Of a stretch of 64,000 nucleotides of DNA, positions 31,988-42,785 are shown one piece after another. This DNA comes from Lobosporangium transversale. Its lineage: Eukaryota; Mortierellomycota; Mortierellomycetes; Mortierellales; Mortierellaceae. Positions within the stretch are counted from its first letter, which is position 1, and every line of letters begins with the position of its first letter. A program made the translations under genes and the position numbers. The notes under the pieces were generated by a model. The model did no database searches. It saw only the letters and a program-made list of their open reading frames with translations, and was not told where the DNA came from. The stretch spans positions 488,501 through 552,500 of the forward strand of contig NW_019028987.1 of the NCBI RefSeq assembly GCF_002105155.1. The letters run 5' to 3'.

Positions 31988-32524
31988 TTAGCTCCGACCG
32001 AGAACATGATAGATCAATCTTGTTACAAATGGCGATAAGACTTGTTCCTCCTGCTGATAAAACGACTATTATGAAACGGGCAATTCGGTATAATATTAAC
32101 GTTAGTGAACTCAAGTCATATAGAATACACTCAAATACGGGAAAGTAGCATCGTTTTAGGCCGATTACCATAATGAGTGACATAGCAAAGGAGAACGTCA
32201 TGACTTCCCAGTACTTGACGCCTTTCACCCAATTCTTTCGATATAGTATCTTGTAGAGACTTGTAGCAGCCTTCGGAAGTACATACATAGCTAACTCTGA
32301 ACGGCGACTCTCTTGTTCTACCATGATAGAGACACCCGCACATACCAGACCAAAGAGCCAATAAAGGTACTTGCTATTGCCTAAAGGCCACCCGGCTTTC
32401 AAGAGATTACGGTGTGTACAAATTTGTGTTTGGTAGCCTGCGACGAAGATAGCCAGAAAGACAGACGAGCGGAGAGCGTTGAATGTGGTTTTTGATATTA
32501 CTTTAGCAGGACTATGTGTATACG

Positions 32525-32558
<34 letters not shown>

Positions 32559-34342
32559 AAAATTAGGATGTTACAATAGGATTGCATTAAGAAGCCTATG
32601 CAAACACATAACTTACTCTTTGAGCAATCTTTTCATCCTCAGGACCAAGAGCGGCACAAAGTTTAGGGTCGCATAGACTGGAAAGATTTCTTTTGTCACC
32701 TGGGCGAAGCGCTCCGTGTTTGTTTGTTTGCAAGAATCGACCCAAGGGTGAAGAAGCTCACAAGGAATCACACTCACATTCTCTGTCATTGTAGACATTG
32801 TTTGAATGGCTCGCGCTGTTGGCCTGTGCCGGTCTATGAGAGCACGAGCCTGTTTCAAATCTAAAGGAAAGCCACGGACATTAAGACGATTGAAGGCTAG
32901 GGATTCTGCTGGTACACGAGCGGTCTTAATCATGAAGCCCAGGAACTCTTTCGGGATCGTATCGGGATGCATCTACGTTTACATAGGAAATACGTCCAAG
33001 TCGTCAAATGGGATATCCAGTAATAGATAGTTTCCTAGACACATCACTATTCTTATCATGTCCAATTTTTGAATTGCTCTTGTCGCGTTCCTTACCGTGT
33101 AAGCATACATGATCTGTGCAGATCCGATGGCGAACAGAAGAGCATCTCCATGGCGCAATGATAGTTGACCCCTATGCTTCCCAGCATTGTAGATCCCTTG
33201 GATAGATCTGTTTGTTTGCGCAAAAAAAAAAAAAAAATTTATTGCCGATCTACTTGCATGAATGATTTTTTTCACCTGCTTCTCTACTAGTGCATTAAAC
33301 TTTACCTCATAAACATCTGTTGTGCAAAAGTCACCCGTCTTTCGTGGTTCTCAATCAGGATAGCAAGACCAGCAATTGCACCTGTGGAAAGGTTCACAAT
33401 GTGTTTAATAAAGCATTCAAGCTTTTTTCTTTTTCCTTTTAGCTTTTAAACAAGAAAAAAGACTTTACCAGCAATAGCGCCATTGATCCTGTCATCCGTG
33501 CCACGATACAGCTTTAAGCCGTTATTTACGAATTTCCACAAGAAAGAAAACGCGCCGAAGAAGGCCCCAAAACGCATGGCATCAGCGCCAACGAACGCAT
33601 CTTTGAATACTTTGGCGAAAGAAGTCCTGATATTTAAATACCATTTATTGTCAGTCAAAAAACAAAAGCAAAAACAAAACAAAAAATTGCCAGATAAAAA
33701 TATAAAGTTTGTCCCTTACTTTCCATTCATCACTTTCAACATGCCCAAGCAGAGGTTTACCAAAGCCTTGGCTCCATATGACACACCTCCAGAGCCTAAT
33801 ATAATGGACGACCACCTCGAGACATATTAATACTACACCTAATTTGATAGATAAAACTCATTCTTAGAGCAAAAAAAAAAAAAGAGAGACATACGGATTG
33901 CACCCAATAGCGCATGTTTGAGTACTCCTTCATAGGTATTGCAAGAGTAAACAAGGTGAGGGATGGTTGTGCCAGACTTGAACTTTTTAGATTTTTCTGC
34001 TGCTTCTCTGCCCTCAGGAGTACGATAGCCTTTAGGACGCTTGCCATTGACCCAATTGGCCCGATCGTCGTGTCTAGGAAGTTTTCGCGATCGGTTAGAG
34101 AAGGGTGATCCAATTGAAGATGATAGGGGGTCAGAAGATAAAGAAGAATAGGAAGAGGATAAGGTCATTGGAAACGAGGATTTGGTTGTCGATGCTTCTT
34201 TGCTATCTTGAGGATTAGAGGTAAGAGCAGCGTTTGCGAAAGTTGCCTCCGACATTGATGTGTTTTTCATATTATTCCTTTGCGGCTGACCATTGGTATC
34301 GCCACTATCCCTGTTTGGGATATTTGTATTATGGATTGTCAT
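31988..34342 (-). CDS. TMEM135 homologue (peroxisomal/mitochondrial membrane protein family)
   Basis: Eight exons: 34342-33895, 33795-33720, 33626-33469, 33381-33306, 33207-33096, 32972-32617, 32511-32169 and 32065-31988, total 548 aa with consistent phases. The N-terminal 120 residues are Ser-rich and disordered. Then come small-residue-rich membrane segments (MRFGAFFGAFSFLWKFV, RINGAIAGAIAGLAILI), the TMEM135 signature IMYAYTMHPDTIP, a conserved Cys-containing loop (IPCELLHPWVDSC, near residue 360), and further hydrophobic helices (YLYWLFGLVCAGVSIMVEQ). The tail FYQQEEQVLSPFV is family-like and supports the last intron. In animals TMEM135 is linked to peroxisome and mitochondrial lipid balance; ascomycete yeasts seem to lack it. 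Function in this fungus is inferred only. Confidence 0.88.
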
Positions 34343-34830
34343 GAGCTAAGGAGAGTTACACTACTTTGAACAAAAGCACAAACTAACTAGTTGATAAATG
34401 ATGACAGTGATCAAGAAAAGGCAAAGAAGCAGAAAGGAAAAAAGAATGGAAAGAAGAAAAAAATAAAAAAAAAAAAAAATAAAAAAAAAAAAAAAGGACA
34501 CGGACACGGACTGAGCGACGGTTGGCTGTGAATTGCTGTGAATTGCTGTGAATTGCAATTGCGGTTTGAAATCACATTTGAAAAGAGATGGCCCGTGTCC
34601 CTCATTCAATGGGCATCGACTTTCATCATTCGTTTCCTTTTTTTCATTGCCATTACTTCCGCTATGCTTTGCTTTTTCAGAAAGCTGCTCATGTATTTCA
34701 AGGTCAACTTTCAACAGTTCCAAGGAAGAAACGCAAATATAATTTTCTCCTAAAAAAAAAGAGAGATATTCAATCAAAGACAGTGCGAACCCAGCTATTT
34801 GATGTTTCATGCGATAGAAACATATCCAAT
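34343..34830. other. Upstream region of the TMEM135 gene with A-runs
   Basis: Contains A-runs at 34464-34495 and a short direct repeat (TGTGAATTGC three times, 34527-34556). Both strands show open stretches (for example 34588-34929 on plus), none convincing. Confidence 0.4.
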
Positions 34831-35538
34831 TTATTCAACAGAACTATAGCTCCATCGCTGGATAGTCTTTCGCAAATGCTCCGTATGCTATTACGTAGAA
34901 GAAAGTGGAAAGCTCATTATTCAGTTTAAATTGCGTTTTCCTAGTCAATTTAGTTATTATAATATAATACTCACGGTCGGATCTATCGTCTGCAGGGAAA
35001 GCAGCTGTCCCCCAAAATCTTCAAGCATCTGGACCCCCATTTCCTGCTTGAGTTGTGGCAAGAGACGTCGATCATTACTAACCTGTGATAGGGTAGGAAA
35101 GCAGATGTCATAAAAGTCGATGAAAAGCTTCGCGTCCTGTATGCTGACCGGTGGATAGCCATTGACATTGGCATTACCATCAATAGATTGCGAACATGGA
35201 TTCATTGATGTTAATTGGGTTATTGGATGAAGTAAAGATCGCATATTATCAAGGTGTAGACGTCGATCACTATCATTTATAGACGTTTGCTTGACTTGGA
35301 GACTGTCTGAGGGTCCATGTTCTTTGTTGCTAGAGCTTCTTTCACCGTTTTTATTTTTATCGTTTCCGACAGGCACACTCATTGTCGGAAAAGTCATCCA
35401 TTCCCCCGAAAACATAATTGATTGTTGATGCACAGAGTGTGTGCCCTCATCATTTCCACTGTAATTCTTGAAATCCATCAATGATTCCTTTCTTTTATTG
35501 TGAAGGCGCCACCAATCTAGTCCACTGGTTTTTATCAT
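34831..35538 (-). CDS. Hypothetical protein, tentative two-exon model
   Basis: The main exon 35538-34975 (188 codons) has balanced, non-repetitive composition with a plausible helical region (QDAKLFIDFYDICFPTL, QEMGVQMLEDFGGQLLSL). It ends at a good GTGAGT donor. An acceptor at 34888-34889 in phase 0 adds 18 residues and a TAA, total 206 aa. The real start may be further upstream, because an acceptor-like AG directly precedes 35550 in the same frame. No family is recognised. It lies head-to-tail upstream of the TMEM135 gene and could be an extra or decayed gene. Confidence 0.35.
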
Positions 35539-35559
35539 ACACACACGTGCCTATTTCTG

Positions 35560-37267
35560 ATTTCTTTTCCATTAATCAATACAGGTTAGCTTGCCCATGT
35601 TCGTGATCTTGGGGCCCCATTTTTAAGGAGTATGGCTTGACACTAACATCACCTCTAACAGATCTGCCCCTCTCGTAAATATGTAGCAGAGCATCTTGTC
35701 GAAGAACTGCCGTATAGATCTCAACTAAGATGAGCGCATTAATAGGCTGTTGAACAATAGCTTGTTTTTATAGTTTGTCCAGTTTTCTTCAGACCCGTAA
35801 AAATGGGTAAACCTCTAGAACCCCTGAAAGAAAATAGGCTTGGTGGAACTACACCGTAAAACTGCCTATGTGAGGTTTGTAACTTTGTACGCAACTGGTG
35901 TCATTACATTGAATAACAATAATGAAAGAGATTTCCTCAATAAAAATAAATACTCATGCGAGATTGAAAGCGCACTTTTTACATGCCACATCTAGGTTAT
36001 GATAATATTCAATGCAATGCTGTTTCGTCTATAGAAATCGCTGAACCTGCGACAGGCCAAGGCTACACGCTGGAAGCGACCACAAAATAGATATTGTTTC
36101 GGAATTTGTGAAGTGTCACAATACTCTTCTCGGAGGCGTACATCCACTACCTGGCCGTGGATTTGCTCCAAACGTTAGAAGACTCTGGCATCCTCTACCA
36201 AAGGGAAAGGCTCATGAGGAGAAAGCAAGAGGTGCGGTTCCGGTAATAATAAAAAGAGATTAAAACCATGGAATCCAAGAATCTCTTTGGTGCAGCATTT
36301 TAAGCTGTAGCCTCTGCCGTCTCGTAACAAGCGAATAGGGCTGCAACCCACATCCCTAATACAGGCCACGTACTCAGTCAGGCAAGGACGTTCATGTCCA
36401 AGGTAGTGGGTCACATACAAACCTTAATCCTCAAAACCCCCACACATTACCAACAATCAGCGACAGAACGCATCCAATTTTCTGACAGCCAATGAACTAG
36501 AGGTGAATTTGGTTGCATGACCTGAAGACGAGAGTGCTCTGATACAATTGTGAGGGGTAGTTCTGCAAAAATAGGCATGATCATGCTTCTTTAGAAAATG
36601 GCAAACCCTTTCAAACTTGTCCTTTACACACCAATTCACGTCTATCGACGAACTACGGAGAAGACTAAGAGGCGGGAAGTTTCGATCTCAACAGGTGGCA
36701 CTATCGAGCCTGCTAAATGAAGATCAATACCTCGCATTTCGATTTGGACTGAGCAATGGATTCAGTACAGCATAGTTAGAGTATACTCCAACCGGGAGCT
36801 TCGACACTATAGGTGAATAAGAAGAACTTAGTCGCTTCCATTACCTAGATGATATCTCAATGGATTCTTTAGTTCGAATGTGATGAAAAGAAAGTATGAA
36901 GGCGACGCATGAACTGTTTGTCTACGGCAATGGATCGTTCAACATACAAATGGCCTTTGTATCAATGTCTAGAAGCACAGCGATGTGCCCTTTTTTTTTT
37001 TTTTTTTGGATGATGGTCTGTGTTATTAGCAATAGAAAGGTATCCATGTTCACATCCATGTCATGGAATCCTCTCTGCATCCATAGTTCTATTTTACGTC
37101 AATGACATAAAAAGATCTCTTTTTCCTTTGAAAACAATTATGGAACGGAGCAACAAATCTTGATCTTAATAAGCCAGGTTGTAGTCTTGGATGTTCAGAC
37201 CTAGTCTATGGTGTCTTGGTCGTCATTATACATCACACACTCACATCCTAAAACTTTCTTTTCTCTC

Positions 37268-37298
<31 letters not shown>

Positions 37299-37521
37299 CG
37301 CCTTCGCCTTGGCTACATGGATTGGTAATTGTCATTCCCTCCTTCTTTGTCTCCATTCCCTTTCCATTACTCCCTCGCGTCATCCCTCATTCCCTTTTAC
37401 CATTATATTGTTATTATCTAATAATTGTATCTTTTTTTTTTTTTTTTTTTTTTTTTTTTACGCGACAGAGAAATCATTGTCATCAGAGAATCCCATTCGT
37501 TTTTTTTTTACAAATTGCCTC
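35560..37521. other. Two-kilobase gap upstream of the deacetylase gene
   Basis: No gene is supported. Short cysteine-containing ORFs on the minus strand (36175-36420, 36457-36639) have no recognisable domain. T-runs at 37270-37298 and 37431-37459 with CT-rich flanks mark the likely promoter and leader of the gene starting at 37522. Confidence 0.4.
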
Positions 37522-40500
37522 ATGGACCTGAAACTCCTGCTGTCTCCCGCACAAAAGGATCCTGACCCCGATAGAGCGTCCACTCAGGGTATTGATCGCG
37601 AAGAGCACGCGACGAACGAAAGAGATATGCCCAACTGGCAATATCACTCTAGGGAACGTCCGTTCGAGCAGCCATCTCAGCACGAAGAACATCAGTATCA
37701 CCGTCAACAAGAGCCATATCCCCAGCAGCATCATGCCCAATCTCATGAACCTTACCTTGAGCACGCCGGACCACAGAATCGGCCTCATGTCCAGCAACAA
37801 CTACAGCCCCCTTATAACACATGCCAAGGACACTATTCACCTCAACGTAAGTGACGCGATGAATCAAGTTATAGTTGCTCACCTTGAAATCTGTAGGTCA
37901 TTTTGTGTGCCACTGCAAATCCATGCCTTTGTACTGAAACATGTAATTTGCCTTGCCTACCCTTTTAGCCGCGGCGTCACCTATCTTGTCGGCCTCTGCC
38001 GCGACGCCCTTGCCTGGAGAAGCGCCGCAGTCCCAACAGTACTTTGCTCCCACCCACCGCGCCCCTCCCCCTGTTGTCCCGCCACCTTCGGGACTTAATC
38101 TTTCTTCTTACAGTTTTCTGCTAATGGAAAAAAGAGACCGTGAAAGGGAGGCTATGGAACGAGCAAACAGAGGCTACCTGATGGGCGAGGCACCATCAAT
38201 CAAGAACGGGTCCGCACCATCATCTCCCATTATTCATCACACAGCGAGTGCTCCTTCTCCAAGGATTGAGCCGGCACAGCATATGGAGCATGGAAGCCAG
38301 AAATCTGATGTACGGCAGTCAGGATCCGAAAGGCACGCTTACGTATATCCACCTGATGCTCCGCTTAATCTTTCACAGGGTTATGATGGATCATCCTCGC
38401 AATATCATGGCTCTGGATCATACCAGCAACAGCATCATCAAGGATATAGTTCCCCCTATTCACCACCCTCCCAACATGGCTATTCCAACCATCCATCTCA
38501 ATATCAGTACCAGCAATCATATCCTCATACCCACTACTATCCTAGCACCAGCAGTACTAACAATGGACAGGATCAACTTTTCAGCCGGCAGCAGGTAAGG
38601 CTTTATCCTTGATCTTGACTGAATCCATGCATTTTTCTTGACACATCGTCACGTACACAGCTCATGCTTTCCTTTGTACGAAGTAGTTGCATTTTTAAAT
38701 GAACCAATCCTTTCTGTTGGATGTCTTTTCATTTGTTGTCACTTCTGCCGAACGCACTATTTCAAACCCCTTGTTTCCCCTTTTGGGTACATTTTCACGA
38801 CTAAAAAGTATATTGTTGATATTTGTCTATTTCATTTAGGAATATACCTCTGATCCACATGGGTCAGGACCATACCAATCTCACGCCATGTTTTCACCTC
38901 AGCATCAATACCAACACCAACACCTTTATCACAATAGAGCCATGAGTCCTAGCTTCTTAGATAGGCCGCGTTTTGCGAACTCGAATATTTCAGCCTTACG
39001 ACATACTTCTGCTGAGGATAGTGATGGCAACGCTAGTGCTTCTTCAAGTGGCAGTCATAAACGCAGGCGACGACCTACTAAAGCAAGTGGCGGCAAAAAA
39101 TCTTTGTTACCCGGTTCTGCTCTAAGCTCGTCACATGCGGGATTGGGTCATCAGATGTCAAGGACATCTTCTCATGGATCTTTAGAGGGTCAGAACTTTT
39201 ATGATGATGATGACGATTCACTGGATGACGATCATTTTGATGTCAGGAATGGGCTGCAAGACTTAAACTTGCAAAAGTCAAAATCGCCAGGTACAGTTGA
39301 CACGTTCGATATACTATTATATTCTGTAAATGTTATTTGCATTCTATTTATGCTTATAACGCTGTTGCTTATTTTAGGAATGGATCGTTCTAAAAAATCA
39401 CGGACAAAGACTGAACGGCCTTTCAAAATCGGGGAATTAGTGGAATCCATGAAATCTGACACAAACGGAACGTGGTTTGCAGGGCGTGTTCTTGATCTTG
39501 AAGACGATCCGCACGACCACATCAACCCTAAATCCGTCCTTATTCACTTTGAGGGATTTTCACCACATCATGATGAATGGGTTAAACCCAGTCAACTTCG
39601 TGCCTGTTCTACTGGCAGTAGCTTCTTAAGATACGGGCCTAATGGTCATGAGCCCCCCGAGAACTGGATCGCTTATGAAAAGTTCTACTACTCTGACCTT
39701 GGCCGGATAGCCCGACGACACACAGGACTTGCATATGACCGCCGCATGCTTTTGCATAAATGCCAATGCGGCACAAACCCAGAGGAAAGACACCACCCAG
39801 AGCAACCTGAAAGGTTGGTCGAAATTTTATGCCAATTCCAGAAACACGGGATGCTCAGCCTCGTCAAATGGATCCAAGGAAGAGAGGCCACTATCGGGGA
39901 ATTGGTGGCGGCGCATACGGATACGCATGTGCGTAACTATTGCTGCACAGCAGCTCAGAACAAGAAGTATGCACTCGAAAATGGAATCGAGGACCCAGAA
40001 TTGCAAACTGAAGACGATATAGAGGATGAAGAGGATGAGGCAGACGAAGGAGAGGGGGACGATGGAGATGATAAAGAGGCCACTGCAGCCAAAACACCCG
40101 TGCGGCGTGGCCGTCCGAGAAAAAGCCATCGAGGCAGTATTCTTGTCCCAACAGTTGGAGCTGATTTAAATCCCACTATGCTTTCTGAGGCATCTGAAAT
40201 CTCACCAGTAGTTGTGGGGACGGGTGACAAGGAAATAGTGCAGACACCCTCCGAGATCATCAGAGATCCTATGGAAGTGGATGTACATTCACCAGCTCTT
40301 GGAAGGCGGCGCTCAAGTATGCGAGGCTCAGCTATCAGGATGTCATCTCTGGTCAGCATGTCTTCGACATTATTTGCACAAAAAGAAGAGGATATGGCCC
40401 CTGATGATGCAGAGAAGGCCGCTTTGGTGGTCGACGACGATGATGATGATGATGATGATGATAAACCAGTCCAGCCTGGTCCTGCCCCCAGCGAGGCGGC

Positions 40501-42442
40501 TCTTGCTGTAGCTGGTGGAATGGACCCAACTCTTGCGGGTCAACTTTCAGGTTCGCCGCGTATAATGTCCAAACTTGAGGGTGACGATAAGCATATCTCT
40601 CCTTTAAGTTTGAGGGCTGCCGAGGGCACTGTGCGTGAACAAGAGAGGAACGTTTCAATGACAAAGAGTGTGAATGACGAAACCATTGAAAAAGCGCGCT
40701 TTCCGTCTGGTATTTCAACTGCGAATCTTACTGTAGGCGAAAGGAGAGCATCGAGGAGTATGCAAGGGCAATCGGGGGTATCAGCTGTCCCGAATGTAGT
40801 TGCCTTAAGGGGCCAGGATAACCAGGATCCAGAGTCGCAGGCTGAAGGAGGTCTAAAGTCTATATCCATCGATAAGAGCAAGGATAAGAAATATGATGAA
40901 CTCGAAAAATTCGACAAAACTCAAAAGGATCCTGGAGCAACCAAGTCGCCAACGAAGAAGAAAGGGCATCAGGCTTTGTCGCCTGCACCTGAGCCTACGA
41001 ATGAGACTTCGATCATTAAACCACCAGGGCTAACATTTACCATGAGTTGTGGACAGCTGGGTATTGCCGTTGACACGACATGGAATCCATTCCATTCAAG
41101 CACTGCAGCCAAGGTTGCTGCAGGCTGTTTAATCAACCTAGTGGACCAAGTTGTGACCGGACGGTGCAAAAATGGGTTTGCGATCATCCGACCCCCAGGG
41201 CATCATGCTGAGGAGGACGAGGCTATGTATGTGGCCTTTTCTTTTTTCTTCTTCTTTTTTTTGTTTCCACTTTCATTTGAATTGTTTCGTAAGCTCATAC
41301 TGAAGTAACTGATTATCTATGTTGTTGAAACTATAGGGGGTTCTGCTTTTTTAATAATGTTGGCGTTGCTGTCAACTTAACGTTATCAAGATACCCGCTA
41401 ACTATTCAAAAGATCTTGATTATCGATTGGGATGTTCAGTAAGGGATTTAGCCATTGTAATACTTTCTTTCTTTCTTTCTTTAAATGAGATCCTCACCAT
41501 TTGTGCTTCTTTTTTAAAAGCCATGGGAATGGCACACAGCAAATCTTTTACGAAAATCCCAATGTCCTGTATATTTCACTTCATCGGTGGGATAATGGAC
41601 ACTTTTATCCCTTTACAGGAGCCCCCGATGAATGTGGCGAGGAGGCAGGGGAGGGCACAAATGTGAATATTGCTTGGTCTTCATATGGTCGAGGTAACAG
41701 GTTTTTAGATCATGGACACATACTCATTAGCTTATTATGTGGTGTCATGGCTGTTAATTTGTAATTAACTTTTTGACTTCGTGTAGGACAAGCAATGGGC
41801 GACGTCGAGTATATTGCTGCGTTTTGGTATGTTCTCTTACCAATAGCAAGGCAGTTCCAGCCAGACCTTGTTTTTGTGTCTGCAGGATTTGATGCAGCTG
41901 ACGGACATGCTGCCAATGTAAGTATTAGATGCGCTCTCTTTTGAGTGATAAAATCATAGATTTTTCGCACGTCTTTACTTAATTGACTGGATAATGGAAT
42001 GAAATCACTTTAGATTGGTGGATACACAGTCTCGCCACAGGGATTTGCGATGCTGACACGTCTAGTCCAGACGCTAGCGGGAGGTCGCGTCATATTGTCA
42101 TTGGAGGGTGGCTATGAATTTGAGCCTTTGGCCTTGTCAGCAACCGCGTGTCTGGAGGAGTTACTTCCTCATTCTTTACTGCCCGCAACTGCTTCAACGC
42201 GTGCATTCCCATTCGCATCATTCCAGGGGACATTAAATAGCGTCAAGCCAAACTCTATGGCTGTGTCGTCTCTCCATCAAGTCCTTAAATATCAGCAGAA
42301 ATACTGGAAATTCCCACCGGAAGTCCTGAATCCAAGCTTTAGATTTCAACTGCCAGCGGAATGGAAGGCAAGCAATAGTTTGGCAACTCGTCCACGGAGA
42401 GAGAGGAATACGCGCCGTAGAGCACCAATTCTGGATTCTTGA
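37522..42442 (+). CDS. Class II (Hda1-type) histone deacetylase with a chromo-barrel/Tudor-knot-like domain
   Basis: Eight exons: 37522-37846, 37969-38594, 38840-39290, 39378-41226, 41337-41438, 41521-41693, 41787-41917 and 42014-42442, total 1361 aa. The 87-nt intron 39291-39377 is in frame and free of stops. It is recognised by GTACAG/TTTTAG ends and by the hydrophobic stretch it would otherwise encode. Residues 1-465 are Gln/His/Tyr/Pro-rich. A chromo-barrel-like domain lies near 483-545 ([32 protein letters not shown]). The deacetylase domain starts near 583, is interrupted by about 350 disordered residues (665-1015), and resumes with [56 protein letters not shown] and SLEGGY. The metal ligands and the catalytic Tyr are present, so activity is expected. 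Target and complex are unknown. Confidence 0.92.
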
Positions 42443-42785
42443 GCACCTCACGATATAAGTTAAATGGCGATGATAATAATTAAACTACAAAAGGGACTAA
42501 TGGAGTTAAAGAGCTAAAGACGCATTACAGTTCGTCTATCATGCATGAATTTACAAATCAGTATGCGTGAAGGGGATGAGTTGCATATCCACAAATGAAT
42601 GTTTGCATGTGGAGCATTATTTTGAATGAAATGCATTCATAAAGGAAGAGGTGTAAGGGAACATTACATTAACTAAAAGTATCTGTGTCACCTGCGTTGG
42701 TTGTCCCCTTCGGCATTCTACTGGATCCGCCGTGTCCACCAGAAGGCCATTTGTTTCCAGCCTTCCTTCTGATGCAGAGCGAACT

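Noticed and set aside
34588-34929. Plus-strand ORF of 113 aa with a basic C-terminus
   Set aside because: It overlaps tentative minus-strand exons and has no recognisable domain. Its composition is not better than the opposite strand.
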